From the IMG/VR virus record IMGVR_UViG_3300031951_000017, positions 99,929 through 163,928 of that record: 64,000 nt of DNA, one strand, 5' to 3'. The position numbers were made by a program, and so were the translations under genes. Shown in pieces: positions 25,516-35,479 of the stretch. The notes below the pieces were generated by a model, which was not told the DNA's origin, did no database searches, and worked only from the letters and a program-made list of their open reading frames with translations. How positions within the stretch are numbered: position 1 is the first letter of the stretch; every line of letters starts with the position of its first letter. Source of the DNA: a virus.

Positions 25516-27497
25516 CTTTTTTTCAAAAAAATTTCTTGCCACTCTTTTCTCCGATTATCTATATCAGTTTTATTCTGTGGTTTTACAATTTTTGGGCTGT
25601 CCACAATAGATTTAATAATTTTTAAGTTTTCCTTATTATTTATATACTCTAAAATTTTTTTATTGTCATTTACTTTATACTTTTCATTATTTTCAATAAT
25701 GACAGGATTGAATTTTTTTAAATCTACATTGGTGACTAGCTTACTAATCAAATTATTTTTTTCTTTATTATTAATGGTGTCGGTATTATTTACAATAATA
25801 TTTTCAGATAATATTTCTTTAATAGTTGATGTCTCCTCCTCAACTTTATTTTTAACCTCTGTTAAATTTATATTTTTTAAATCATTTGTTTTTTCAACTA
25901 AGTTGTTCTTTTTTTGTTTAATTACTATGTAATTTTTATTTATTTTTTTGTTAATTGTATCTAATTTTAAATTTCTATTTTCCTTTAAGTTTTTAGATTG
26001 GATTTCAATATGTTCTTTTTCAGTTTTAGTTAGTTTAAATTTAAGTTTGTTGTATCTAGGTAGGGAATATATATACTTTTCAGTTCTTTTTTGAAGTGTG
26101 GTATCTTTAACTGACGAATTAATGGTGTGTGTGTTTCTATTATGCCAATTATACACATAGGTGATGTCATTAAATTTTTTAAAGTGTTCTTTCCCTGCCA
26201 TTTCAAGCATCGGCATTCCGTAAGCAATATCATTTGCGGCTTTTATAAACTCACCTTCAAACATTAAATCTGTTTTTTTAATATTTCTAAATAAAAACGC
26301 CTTAAAAACTCTCATGGCTGAAAATCCCCAAATGTTTTTTCTAGGATTATCAGCATCAGGTATTGCGGTAAATGGTGATTTTCTTCTAAAATTGTCTATC
26401 CAATTATAACCAGCAATCCATAAATCTAGATTTGAAAAATGGTAATCTACTTTATTTAAAACGTCATTTCCAAAAAAATAATCGTCTCCGTCTAATTCAA
26501 TTATTACATCTTCATCATCAATTAACTCGTTATTATTAATTAATTCATAAAAATTTTGTGTTTTAAATTTTTGAGTAGTGTTTTTAAAAATAGTGAACCT
26601 AGTATCATCACTAATCTCTTCTAATAGAGTTTCATATGTCCCATCATTAGAATTATCATCAATTACAAATACTTTAAAATTTTTGTATTGTTGTCGTTTA
26701 ATTGAATTAACATAAGTTCTAACAAAATTTTTAGCATTCCAAATAGTACTAACTATTATTAGATTACTTTTTACTTTATTAGGAACATCAATTCTTTTTT
26801 GAAAATCTGATATGACTAAATCAGGTAAAGGTCCATAATTACTAGTTTTTCTTTTCGAACTTCTAATTTCATGATATTTTTTTCGTATTGTCGAATTCAT
26901 GTTTGTGTTTGAAGCATTCGACAAACTCTGATTGTAACGTCTATAAAAAAAAGGTGCTTCAGAAAGATACCTAATTTTGAATTTATTAGATTCTACCCTC
27001 CAAAAAAATTCATTGTCGGCGGCACACACCCAAGGTTCAAAACCATTTAAAAATTTAAAAACATGTTTATTAATTCCAAAAGCCCCTGCAGCGTAATTAT
27101 TAGATGATGTTTCATTTATTAATTTAAGTTCTTCATTTTCTTTAAAATTAAAAAAAGAAAATTTAACAAAATCAAAATTATCCAATAATTCATTAGTTTT
27201 TGAAACCAAATTTTTTGACATTAAATCATCAGAATCAAAAAAAATAATTTTTTTATACTGACATTCTTTAAATAGAGTATTACGTATAATATAAGTGCCA
27301 GGTTTTTTTTTAAAGAAAAATAATTTTAAATTTTGATATTTTTTTTTTTGATTAAGAACTGATTTATATGTTTTTTCACAATTGTCAATACCTAATAATA
27401 TTTCATATTCTAAATTTTTACAAGAACTAATAACTGAATCAAGACATTCATGTATAAATTCATCATTATTATATGCCGTAATTACAATTGAAATCAT
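25512..27497 (-). CDS. Two-domain GT2 glycosyltransferase
   Basis: 661 residues. First GT-A domain: MISIVITAYNNDEFIHECLDS, then FFDSDD (DxD) and GFEPWVCAADNEFFWR. Second GT-A domain from about 240: LIIVSTIWNAKNFVRTYVNS, FVIDDNSNDGTYETL, ELDGDDYF. The C-terminal 170 residues are Lys/Asn-rich, helical, probably disordered. The first domain is a close paralogue of 29460-30194. It overlaps the next GT gene by 4 bases. Likely builds or modifies glycans on virion or host surface; sugar unknown. Confidence 0.87.
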   Translation of the reverse strand: MISIVITAYNNDEFIHECLDSVISSCKNLEYEILLGIDNCEKTYKSVLNQKKKYQNLKLFFFKKKPGTYIIRNTLFKECQYKKIIFFDSDDLMSKNLVSKTNELLDNFDFVKFSFFNFKENEELKLINETSSNNYAAGAFGINKHVFKFLNGFEPWVCAADNEFFWRVESNKFKIRYLSEAPFFYRRYNQSLSNASNTNMNSTIRKKYHEIRSSKRKTSNYGPLPDLVISDFQKRIDVPNKVKSNLIIVSTIWNAKNFVRTYVNSIKRQQYKNFKVFVIDDNSNDGTYETLLEEISDDTRFTIFKNTTQKFKTQNFYELINNNELIDDEDVIIELDGDDYFFGNDVLNKVDYHFSNLDLWIAGYNWIDNFRRKSPFTAIPDADNPRKNIWGFSAMRVFKAFLFRNIKKTDLMFEGEFIKAANDIAYGMPMLEMAGKEHFKKFNDITYVYNWHNRNTHTINSSVKDTTLQKRTEKYIYSLPRYNKLKFKLTKTEKEHIEIQSKNLKENRNLKLDTINKKINKNYIVIKQKKNNLVEKTNDLKNINLTEVKNKVEEETSTIKEILSENIIVNNTDTINNKEKNNLISKLVTNVDLKKFNPVIIENNEKYKVNDNKKILEYINNKENLKIIKSIVDSPKIVKPQNKTDIDNRRKEWQEIFLKKS

Positions 27498-28228
27498 CGT
27501 TTTTCTTTTTGTCTCATTTTTAAATACTCATCTAAAACTTTCCTTTCATTTAATTTAGATGAAGGGTCATCCATGTGTATTGCATAATTTGGGATAGTTC
27601 CATAATGCTTATTTCTTGTGATGTTAACTTTACCACTTTTCACACAAAATGGTGTTGCAAAATAGCCCATTTTTTTTCCCTCAGGTAAATAAAATCCACC
27701 AGTTAATTCAAAAATTTCTCGTGTCATTAATGTTGCCCCCAATCCAGTTCTAGGTACTTTTAATGTGTTATCATTAATTTTTTCAACACCCTCATCTAAA
27801 TTATATCTAGCGTAGTCATAAAATGAAACAATACCACAATCATTAAATTTGGACATAATTTCAATAACCGCTAAATCCCAATATCTATGAAAATACATAT
27901 CATCATTTGCCATTACAAAAACTTTTGATTTTGAGAGTCTGATTATCTCATTGAAATTGTTAGCGGTTCCCTTGTTTTTATTATTTAATACTAAGTGATG
28001 TATTTTTCCATCCTTTTCCATTTTTTTTAACCACTCAACAGAACCATCAGTAGATGAATCATCAATAACATATAAATTATATTTAACACTAGTCGATGCT
28101 ATAATACTATTAATACATTTTTGTAAATACACTAATCTATTATAAGTTACTACACAAATATCGATTGTATTTCCAAATTCAAATCCCTTAACTAAATTAT
28201 CCCTAATTTCTTTTTTGAAGTAGTCCAT
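27494..28228 (-). CDS. GT2 glycosyltransferase
   Basis: 244 residues with IDICVVTYNRLVYLQKCINS, LYVIDDSSTDGSVEWL and VMANDDMYF (DxD), then ETLxGGF-like FELTGGFYLPEGK. ATG at 28228 chosen since it follows the methyltransferase stop by 4 bases; the longer frame from 28255 runs into that gene. Part of the glycan operon. Confidence 0.87.
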   Translation of the reverse strand: MDYFKKEIRDNLVKGFEFGNTIDICVVTYNRLVYLQKCINSIIASTSVKYNLYVIDDSSTDGSVEWLKKMEKDGKIHHLVLNNKNKGTANNFNEIIRLSKSKVFVMANDDMYFHRYWDLAVIEIMSKFNDCGIVSFYDYARYNLDEGVEKINDNTLKVPRTGLGATLMTREIFELTGGFYLPEGKKMGYFATPFCVKSGKVNITRNKHYGTIPNYAIHMDDPSSKLNERKVLDEYLKMRQKEKR

Positions 28229-28232
28229 ATTT

Positions 28233-28805
28233 TTAATTTTTAACCCAAATAACACCTAGGTGGTCCTTATCAATTTTCACACATTTTGTGTCCTTACCTA
28301 ATATCTTAATAAAATCCTCCTGAAAAAATGTCCAGTGGTGTAATTTTACACCTCTATCTAAATTACTATTGGGGTAGGGTACCGTAATGAACAAATTACC
28401 ATTTGGTTTTAACCAATTTTTCATATTATTAATTATTAATTCAGGGTTATCAACATGTTCTAAAGTTTGTGAATTAATAATTAAATCAAATTTATTATCG
28501 TGATTAGCCTTTTCGGCATCCTCACAAATAAATTTAATATGTGGATAATATTCTGAAGCTTTGTTAATTGCTATTTCAGATAAATCAGAACCAACCAAAT
28601 TTAATTTTTTATTTTTGTTATATATCCAATCTAATGTTTTTCCAAAACCACAACCAACCTCTAAAACATCTCCATTTTTTGGTATTAATTTTGTTAATAA
28701 TGGAATCATCCATTCATTGAATCTTTCTTTCTGTGGATTAAATTTATTATAAAATTCATCCATTTTTTCTTTTGTGTTTGGATTTACGTTAAATCTTTTT
28801 TTCAT
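28233..28805 (-). CDS. SAM-dependent methyltransferase
   Basis: 190 residues. Motif I DVLEVGCGFGKTLDWIY, motif II LVGSDLSEIAINKA, acidic CEDAEKA, and FDLIINSQTLEHVDNPELI followed by LKPNGNLFITVPYPN: a class I methyltransferase of the Methyltransf_11/23 type. Among glycosyltransferases, it probably methylates a sugar or is part of the same surface-modification path. It overlaps the next gene by 17 bases. Confidence 0.88.
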   Translation of the reverse strand: MKKRFNVNPNTKEKMDEFYNKFNPQKERFNEWMIPLLTKLIPKNGDVLEVGCGFGKTLDWIYNKNKKLNLVGSDLSEIAINKASEYYPHIKFICEDAEKANHDNKFDLIINSQTLEHVDNPELIINNMKNWLKPNGNLFITVPYPNSNLDRGVKLHHWTFFQEDFIKILGKDTKCVKIDKDHLGVIWVKN

Positions 28806-29463
28806 CTGGTTTAATTTTAGATAATGTGTTATTATTGTGTATCCCTAATTTAACATAGGTTTTAGGAATATAAATTATGTTTTTAGTTAACCTACTTAAA
28901 TGGTCGTGCATAACATCCATTATGCCATGTTTAACTTTTTTTTGAATTAAAGTTGAGAACATAGAACACACTTTAGAATAATCTCGACTATGTTGAAATT
29001 CTTGTTTAGTTATTACATCATATTTAGTTGGTTGGAAATTTAATATAAAGTCATCATATTTTTCTTTGTTCTTATCATACAAATTATGAATATGTTTTAT
29101 ATAATTAGGCATCATAATATCATCACAATCGTGTCTTGTTTGAATTGTGATGTTATTCTCTACTACAAAATTTTTATAGTCTTTTTTAGAATCGGTTAAT
29201 TGGATAATTGGAACGCCCTTACCAAATTCATAATCTTCGTAATCTTCCTGATTATCAATAAATGGGATGACTTTTATTTTTTTGTTAAATTCTTTAATAA
29301 TAGTGTCAAAATGTTTTTGATTACAAATTAAAGCAATAGAAAAATTTTTATCGGTTTGATTATTAATCGACGGGATATATGTCTTTTTCATAACTTCAAA
29401 ATATTTTAAAAACAATTCGTCATTCTTAAATTTACATCTTGTCACTATTATGTGTTTTATCAT
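28789..29463 (-). CDS. Putative rhamnosyltransferase-like glycosyltransferase
   Basis: 224 residues. IIVTRCKFKNDELFLKYFEVM at the start, then TIQTRHDCDDIMMPNYI with a DxD-like metal site, and late YDVITKQEF. The layout (TR(C/F) start, RxDxDD centre) resembles the putative rhamnosyl transferase family PF11316. Donor unproven; RmlB next door makes a deoxy-sugar donor plausible, though no RmlC/RmlD is in the window. Confidence 0.65.
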   Translation of the reverse strand: MIKHIIVTRCKFKNDELFLKYFEVMKKTYIPSINNQTDKNFSIALICNQKHFDTIIKEFNKKIKVIPFIDNQEDYEDYEFGKGVPIIQLTDSKKDYKNFVVENNITIQTRHDCDDIMMPNYIKHIHNLYDKNKEKYDDFILNFQPTKYDVITKQEFQHSRDYSKVCSMFSTLIQKKVKHGIMDVMHDHLSRLTKNIIYIPKTYVKLGIHNNNTLSKIKPDEKKI

Positions 29464-30194
29464 ATAGAATCAGTATTTTTATAATTATTTATTTTTTTGT
29501 ATTTATTAACGCTAAATAATTCTATAGGTGTAATTAATTTTTTATTTTTCTTATCTTCTATTTTTTTTTGATTTTCTTTTCTAATATCAGATGAAAAATT
29601 TGTCTCAGGACTATTAGTTAGACTTCCATCATGTATCCTTCGATAAAACAATTGGTTTTGTAAAATGATAATGTTACTTGTATTTTTAGATGTTCTCCAT
29701 TCAAATTCAGTGTCCGCCCCACAAACCCAGGGCTCAAAACCCCCCATAAACATAAAAAAACTTTTTTTTATTGCAAACACACCATCAGAAAATTTCCAAC
29801 TATTTGTTTTAACATTAATATTATTTGTAAAATTTAAAAAATTAAATCTAACTATTTTGTGTTGTTCTAAATTTGAAAGTATTAGGCCTATTGCATTTTT
29901 TTTAAGTATGTCGTCAGAATCAAAAAAAAGTAAATTTTCATACTTAGCCTCATTAGCCAAAGTATTTTTAATAACGTAAGGGCCTAATTTTTCTTTAAAG
30001 AAATAAAATTTAACATTTTCATATTTTTGATAATTTTCATGAACATACTCTAAGGTTTTTTCACAGTTGTCAATTCCGACTAATATCTCATATTCAACAT
30101 TGACACAATCGTCAATTACGGATTGTAAACATTCTTCAATATATTCTACATTATTAAAAGTTGGAATAACTACACTTATGGATTTATTTACCAT
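29460..30194 (-). CDS. GT2 glycosyltransferase, paralogue of 25512-27497 N-terminal domain
   Basis: 244 residues: SISVVIPTFNNVEYIEECLQS, FFDSDDI and GGFEPWVCGADTEFEWR; these line up with the first domain of the 661-residue enzyme, showing a duplication. First gene of the minus-strand glycan operon; the late motif at 30205-30220 is shared with the divergent DUF616 gene. Confidence 0.87.
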   Translation of the reverse strand: MVNKSISVVIPTFNNVEYIEECLQSVIDDCVNVEYEILVGIDNCEKTLEYVHENYQKYENVKFYFFKEKLGPYVIKNTLANEAKYENLLFFDSDDILKKNAIGLILSNLEQHKIVRFNFLNFTNNINVKTNSWKFSDGVFAIKKSFFMFMGGFEPWVCGADTEFEWRTSKNTSNIIILQNQLFYRRIHDGSLTNSPETNFSSDIRKENQKKIEDKKNKKLITPIELFSVNKYKKINNYKNTDSI

Positions 30195-30204
30195 GTTTTA
30201 TTAT

Positions 30205-30220
30205 TATTTATTATAAATAG
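30205..30220. promoter_or_regulatory. Late-type motif between divergent genes
   Basis: TATTTATTATAAATAG, a near-palindrome giving TATTTATAA on the minus strand and TATTTATTA on the plus strand; starts are at 30194 and 30223. Confidence 0.5.
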
Positions 30221-30222
30221 TT

Positions 30223-30915
30223 ATGGACACAGACATTAAAATAGTTATATATTCACTAGATATAAACGGTTATGATGAAATAATTAACCCATTAATGTAT
30301 GACAAAAATGTACGTTATATTTTATTTTCTGATGACAGGACAAGAGTTTCAAAATTTTGGGAGGTGATTCATATCGACCCTATTGAGGACTTAGACCATA
30401 GAAAACTAGCTAGATATTATAAAGTGAACTCACATTTAGTGTTACCTAAACATGATGTAAGTATTTATGTCGATTCTAGTTTTACCCTTAATCTTTTGGA
30501 CATTAATCTAATTTTAAACGAAAATAATTTTTTAAATTGTGATTTAATGTGTTATAAACATTTTATGAGAAATTGTACTTACGAAGAATCAAATGTGGTT
30601 ATTGATTTCAAAACTGAATCTAAGGAGGTTATTGATAAACAGATGTCATTTTATGAGAATGAGGGATTCCCCAAAGAGTTTGGTCTTTTTGAGACGGGTC
30701 TTATAATCAGAAAAAATAATGCAAATACAATTCGATTTAACTCCACTTGGTGGGAACAGGTAAGAAAATTTAGCGGTAGGGACCAATTATCTCAGGTGTA
30801 TTCATCTTGGAAAACCGGGATAACTATTTGTGGGTTTGAAAAAGGTAGGGATATATATTCTAATCCTTACCTAACTAAATTCAGACCTCACAAAAAAAAA
30901 TGGGTGGTTGATTAG
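30223..30915 (+). CDS. DUF616-like glycosyltransferase-type protein
   Basis: 230 residues: YVDSSFTLN (DxS-type site), KHFMRNCTYEES (compare the HPxRxCxYxE block), FPKEFGLFETGLIIRKNN and WWEQVRKFSGRDQLS. These are the marks of DUF616, a family linked to glycan synthesis. It is the one plus-strand member of the glycan island. Confidence 0.75.
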   Translation: MDTDIKIVIYSLDINGYDEIINPLMYDKNVRYILFSDDRTRVSKFWEVIHIDPIEDLDHRKLARYYKVNSHLVLPKHDVSIYVDSSFTLNLLDINLILNENNFLNCDLMCYKHFMRNCTYEESNVVIDFKTESKEVIDKQMSFYENEGFPKEFGLFETGLIIRKNNANTIRFNSTWWEQVRKFSGRDQLSQVYSSWKTGITICGFEKGRDIYSNPYLTKFRPHKKKWVVD

Positions 30916-30935
30916 ATAAGTTACAAATAATTTAT

Positions 30936-30943
30936 TACATTTG
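30936..30943 (+). promoter_or_regulatory. Host-type promoter -7 element
   Basis: TACATTTG, 4 bases before the HNH gene ATG; no well-spaced TTG. Confidence 0.4.
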
Positions 30944-30947
30944 TCTT

Positions 30948-31436
30948 ATGGACAAGGTTTTAGTATTAAATGCTGATTATTCACCTTTAAATGTAACAAC
31001 GTTACACCGGGGATTTAATTTGGTTTTTACTGGTAAGGCCGAAATAGTTAAATCAAGTGATAATCTAATCGTCACTGATAAAAAATCATATGAACGACCA
31101 GTCATTATAAGGCTTTTAAACTACGTTAGATACGTTTATCGTAGGTTACGTGTCAACAGACATAAAATCTATAAAAGAGATGGTCACAAATGCGTTTATT
31201 GTGGAAATTCAAAACAATTAACAATTGACCATTTAATCCCAAAGTCAAAAGGTGGGAAAAATACTTGGGAGAATCTTGTGACTTGTTGTTCTAAGTGTAA
31301 TGTTAAAAAGGGAGATAAAACAATTGAACAGGCTGGGTTAAGATTGTTGAAAAAACCATACGAACCAGACATATTCATTGAGGCAATGAATACAGCATTG
31401 GAGAAGGTTTGGACTGAGTATAAAAACTCTTTTTAA
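30948..31436 (+). CDS. HNH endonuclease
   Basis: 162 residues. KRDGHKCVYCGN, LTIDHLIPKSKGG, WENLVTCCSKCNVKKGD: complete HNH fold with two zinc-binding Cys pairs and the catalytic DH. The N-terminal 60 residues (VLNADYSPLNVTTLHRGFNL) match the HNH proteins common in bacteria and phages that are not obviously homing enzymes. It ends in a strong terminator. Confidence 0.92.
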   Translation: MDKVLVLNADYSPLNVTTLHRGFNLVFTGKAEIVKSSDNLIVTDKKSYERPVIIRLLNYVRYVYRRLRVNRHKIYKRDGHKCVYCGNSKQLTIDHLIPKSKGGKNTWENLVTCCSKCNVKKGDKTIEQAGLRLLKKPYEPDIFIEAMNTALEKVWTEYKNSF

Positions 31437-31439
31437 TCA

Positions 31440-31465
31440 TTAAGGGGTTCCGAAGAACCCCTTAA
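31440..31465. terminator. Bidirectional hairpin terminator
   Basis: TTAAGGGGTTC-CGAA-GAACCCCTTAA, 11-bp stem after the HNH gene. A second hairpin, ATTGGTG/CACCAAT, lies near 31513-31537 after the convergent gene. Confidence 0.8.
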
Positions 31466-31538
31466 CTTTAGGATAATTTAAAACCCCCTGTATTTTTTTA
31501 TCAGGTTTATATTGGTGAGTTTTACCCCACCAATGTCT

Positions 31539-33587
31539 TTAAATTATATTATCACTAATACTTTTTATTTTACTTTCAGCTGTTTTGTCAGCATCACTAA
31601 GTGTTTCACAAACACTAGGTGAAATCATTGCAACTAGTTCTTTAACTATAGAATCATCTTGTAATTTGTCAAACATTTGTGAACCAATCTTTGTTAACAT
31701 TTCATTTGAACCTTGGATACTAGATAATTTCTTACCAAATGCTTTTGGTAATGATTCCGCGATTTTAATACTCAAATTATTACAATTTGTCAATAACTTT
31801 GGTAGGTCATCAACATCAGTTGATTTAACAACATTATTAATAATTTCTTGGGTTGTTTCATCAGAAACGTCAAATCCAATTTTAGTCAAAACTCGTTTAA
31901 CAATGTTTTCAACAAATGTAATCTTAACATCTAACTCATCTTTATATAAGGTCGTTAAAAGTGCAAATAAGTTATCTAAATTCTCTTTTACAATTTGTTT
32001 GTTATATCTCTTTGAGTTGAACTTTTTAACTTCAGATATTACTTCGTTTGAGATTTTTTTTAATCCTTGTCTTTGGTTATTTCCGGCAGACTCAAGTATC
32101 ATAAATAATTTGTCCTCGACAATATCATTCTCAAGAATTTCAAACTTTTTTCTTTCTTTAGCTTCAACCAATAACTTATTAATATTTTTCTTTAAGTTAC
32201 TTTCAGTTTGAGGACAACCTGTTTGTTTATAAGGGTCGGAAATATTTATAAAAATACAAGCATTTGAAGCGTCTCTAAAAACTCCGTTATTTGAGAAGAA
32301 CACCCTACCAATGTCATTTAGATATATGTTAGTTCTTAGTTTACTTCCACCCTCAACCTTTTTATTAATACCACCACTTGAAAACATATTTGTCATATAA
32401 CAATTCGCCAACCTTTGTTTAATTTGAATATTAACACTATCAGGAAGTCTGTCTTCAGATGCCGAATAATCTTCAAGTTTATCTTTAAGCGTGGAGTTTA
32501 ATTTAGTTAGATATGCATCATTACAATATCTTTGTAATGTTTTGTTGTATTTTCCCATATTACAAGCATATCCTTGGAATGCCTCTAAGCAGGTTTTAAC
32601 TGTAATCTTATTATTGTCAAAGATTTGTACCGCAAATTCCTGTGCTTGGTTAGCCGCTTTACTACCGATTTTAACACCTCTTGGATAATAGAATGTTTGT
32701 TTACTATCTAAATTTTCAAATGGTGTTCCCATTGTATTCAATGGTTCCTTTAAATACCTTTCAAGATTTTTACCAGCAGGATTGATTGTTTGATTTGGTT
32801 GAATTCTATCAAAGAATTCTTGCATTCCTGTTAATAAATTTTGTTCTTCAGTATTTAATCCACCTAATCTATCTGATTTTTCTTTTAAAATTTTATATTT
32901 TGCACCTATTGCACTTTTAAAATATCCAAAATAAATTGATGTTGCGGAATAATCATCCATATAACTTTTAATGTTTGCCGAAGCATTATTAACAACGTTA
33001 TAATCATTAAAATTAATACCTAATTTATCGGTGAAATAGGTTAGATTTTTAAATTCTTCATCACTAATAACCTGTCTTTTTTTAGCTTCTTCAGCTTCTT
33101 TGTTTTTAGTCTCAAGTTCCTTAGATAATTGTTTAGACGTAGTTTGAGTATCAAATATATCCAAAATTGTGTCAGTACTCATATTCCAAGCAACAACTGA
33201 TATTTCATTTGATGAACATTTAACACCTGTTGGGGTTGGCACATTTCCGCCGTTAGTAACAGGTTGGTTAATGTTGTATTGGGCAGTAACCTTCCCATCA
33301 ATTGTTTTGTCACGTAACCCTATTTTACAAGTTTGGTTTGGGTATGTGTAAACCACCAAAAGATTTTCTTTTACTCTATTAGTTTCATTATCTTTATAGC
33401 CCAAACTAGCTCTAAATGAATCGCCCTGATTCATTTGATTAGTTACGTTTTCTAATTCGCCATAGTTAACATTTTTTTTGTTAACTGGACTACTATTAGA
33501 ATTTCCTTGCCCTCTAGGGCTATTTCCATTAGGTTTTCCATCCTCCTCTTCAATTTCACGAGGATTTTTTGTTTCAATTTTTGCCAT
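31539..33587 (-). CDS. Large uncharacterised virion-like protein
   Basis: 682 residues. The disordered N-terminus (GKPNGNSPRGQGNSNSSP) is followed by a beta-rich part (about 60-160), a long helical part with an EAEEAKKRQ coiled segment, and a helical C-terminus after residue 470 with FEILENDIVEDKLFMILE|S. The last part resembles leader-type sequences placed internally. It lies downstream of two leader-bearing proteins in the same orientation. A variant late element is at 33594-33603. Function unknown. Confidence 0.6.
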   Translation of the reverse strand: MAKIETKNPREIEEEDGKPNGNSPRGQGNSNSSPVNKKNVNYGELENVTNQMNQGDSFRASLGYKDNETNRVKENLLVVYTYPNQTCKIGLRDKTIDGKVTAQYNINQPVTNGGNVPTPTGVKCSSNEISVVAWNMSTDTILDIFDTQTTSKQLSKELETKNKEAEEAKKRQVISDEEFKNLTYFTDKLGINFNDYNVVNNASANIKSYMDDYSATSIYFGYFKSAIGAKYKILKEKSDRLGGLNTEEQNLLTGMQEFFDRIQPNQTINPAGKNLERYLKEPLNTMGTPFENLDSKQTFYYPRGVKIGSKAANQAQEFAVQIFDNNKITVKTCLEAFQGYACNMGKYNKTLQRYCNDAYLTKLNSTLKDKLEDYSASEDRLPDSVNIQIKQRLANCYMTNMFSSGGINKKVEGGSKLRTNIYLNDIGRVFFSNNGVFRDASNACIFINISDPYKQTGCPQTESNLKKNINKLLVEAKERKKFEILENDIVEDKLFMILESAGNNQRQGLKKISNEVISEVKKFNSKRYNKQIVKENLDNLFALLTTLYKDELDVKITFVENIVKRVLTKIGFDVSDETTQEIINNVVKSTDVDDLPKLLTNCNNLSIKIAESLPKAFGKKLSSIQGSNEMLTKIGSQMFDKLQDDSIVKELVAMISPSVCETLSDADKTAESKIKSISDNII

Positions 33588-33593
33588 AGTACT

Positions 33594-33603
33594 TTTAAAT
33601 ATT
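33594..33603 (-). promoter_or_regulatory. Variant late-type motif
   Basis: Gene-sense AATATTTAAA, 7 bases before the ATG. Confidence 0.3.
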
Positions 33604-35479
33604 AATATTCAATATATTTCCCATTTTTATATGTGTAAAAATATTCCTTACCATTGGTATCTAATGCTATGTAATATTTTACTCCATTTATAACTTCAGT
33701 ATTTACTGTTTTTAGGTCATTAATTTCATTCCCCCAACCAGCTGGTGATTTTAGAAAACTCTTAAATTCATCTAAAGTCGTACCATAAGTTCCACTATAA
33801 GTTTCACTTTGTTTTTCTACTGGAGTTTCATCAGTGTCTAATAATTTAGACTCACCTTTATTTATTTTTTCTTCAGCGGACTTTTTAATTTTTTCCATCC
33901 CCTCACCTGCCTTTTTTTGTAGTTCCTCTAATTCTTCTTTGAATTTAAACCCCTCTTCTTTGGTCATTGGTCTATTCTCATATTTATGAGTTATACTATA
34001 TAACATTGCCCCAATGTTATCAGTAAAACCTGGAATTGCGACTTTTAAATCGGCAACATTTGACACGGTGTATCCTAACATGTCTGATAAAAATCCAGTA
34101 AATCCACCAATACTCTTACCTAATTCAGTATTACCCATTTCATTTTTTTCTTCACTACTATGACTATTGTGCCAAGACATTGCTTGATTTTTAACCCAAT
34201 CTCTATCTTTAAAATATGTAGCATCTTCTAACCAAAGCCCAAGTAAATCAGTCGCATAATCACAAAAACCATAAACAAACGCTAATGATAACCAAGATAC
34301 CCCCCATTCCTTCCCAACACTAAAAACCGCTTGAGGCATTCCTACAACTTTTGAGTATTTTTTAAATCCTTCCCATCCTTTTGTTTGTCCGGTAAGAAAC
34401 CATCTTCTAAATTCTTTAAATTCTTCTCCTGTAAAAATTTTACTCCATTTTTTCAACCGAGAACTTTCATATTTTGTGATTGACTTTCCAAACCATCTCC
34501 AAGGTAACACAATTTCAGCAATCTGAGACCATAATTTTCCTTTACGTGTCATTAAACTACCATATTCTTTTTTCCAAGATTCTAAAGACGTACCATCTAA
34601 TAATGATGCAGCCCTTTTATACCCCTCTTCACTTGAAACCATACTTTTTAATTTGTAATTTGGTACATTAACATCTATCCAATTATCAATGACTTTAAAA
34701 TTAGTTTTATCTTTATTAGTTAGTGTTGTTAAATTGTCACCAATTTTACTTAATAAATTTGTAATAACTTCCCCGTCTGTTTGTCCATCTAATGTTTTAA
34801 TCATTCTTAAAGTCTCATCAATCAATTCGTCTTGTGATTTCATCATATCTGAAACCCCTGTTGCAAATTTTCGCATATTTTTAAAATATGAACCCAATCC
34901 TTTTGCACGATATAGTTTTTCTAATTCTCTTAATTCTTGTTGAGTTAATGGTCTTAAATCAGTCCATTTTTTAGCTGCCGCTCTAGTTGAGGCTCCGGCT
35001 CCTTGGGTCACTTGTTTTGCGACCTCGTCCATATAATCTGAAACTTCTTTTTTGAGTATATCTTTAACTCCTGTAAATTGGGTGTTCACATTAGTTTCAA
35101 TCCAATTGTCTGTATTTGATTTAACAGCATTTACGTCAGCTCCATTCCTAATTAAATCCCCAAAACTTGTTTTCAATGAAGATATTAATTGTTGTTCTTG
35201 TGAATTTAATGTTGCTAAAACTTTTGGGGCTACGTATTGTAGCAGTTCATCTGACTCGTCACACAATTTTGCAATAATGGTAATCGCATCATTATCACTT
35301 GTAACATTTCTTAACTGATTAAATAAGTTATCAAAATTTGAGGAAACTCTACCTACTTTACTACTAAATTTAGAAACTACGTCAGTGGCCAAACTAACAT
35401 AACTCTCGGTCAAAAGATGTCGAGTCATAATAGTTTTTATTCTTTGTACTTCTGAGATTACAATGTTATTGTCTTGCAT
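33602..35479 (-). CDS. Large leader-bearing protein with hydrophobic segment
   Basis: 625 residues. N-terminus NIVISEVQRIKTIMTRHLLTE|S fits the leader type. Residues 30-330 are helical; around 390-425 VFSVGKEWGVSWLSLAFVYGFCDYATDLLGLW is a membrane-like segment; the C-terminus has GTTLDEFKSFLKSPAGWG and a small beta end (VNGVKYYIALDTNGKEYFY). ATG at 35479 preferred over the TTG at 35488. It overlaps the preceding gene by 14 bases. Possibly an ejected internal protein; no family recognised. Confidence 0.62.
   Translation of the reverse strand: MQDNNIVISEVQRIKTIMTRHLLTESYVSLATDVVSKFSSKVGRVSSNFDNLFNQLRNVTSDNDAITIIAKLCDESDELLQYVAPKVLATLNSQEQQLISSLKTSFGDLIRNGADVNAVKSNTDNWIETNVNTQFTGVKDILKKEVSDYMDEVAKQVTQGAGASTRAAAKKWTDLRPLTQQELRELEKLYRAKGLGSYFKNMRKFATGVSDMMKSQDELIDETLRMIKTLDGQTDGEVITNLLSKIGDNLTTLTNKDKTNFKVIDNWIDVNVPNYKLKSMVSSEEGYKRAASLLDGTSLESWKKEYGSLMTRKGKLWSQIAEIVLPWRWFGKSITKYESSRLKKWSKIFTGEEFKEFRRWFLTGQTKGWEGFKKYSKVVGMPQAVFSVGKEWGVSWLSLAFVYGFCDYATDLLGLWLEDATYFKDRDWVKNQAMSWHNSHSSEEKNEMGNTELGKSIGGFTGFLSDMLGYTVSNVADLKVAIPGFTDNIGAMLYSITHKYENRPMTKEEGFKFKEELEELQKKAGEGMEKIKKSAEEKINKGESKLLDTDETPVEKQSETYSGTYGTTLDEFKSFLKSPAGWGNEINDLKTVNTEVINGVKYYIALDTNGKEYFYTYKNGKYIEY

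Noticed and set aside
31585-32211. 208-codon plus-strand frame opposite the 31539-33587 gene
   Set aside because: Ser/Leu/Phe-rich antisense shadow without promoter; the minus frame spans the region with better composition.
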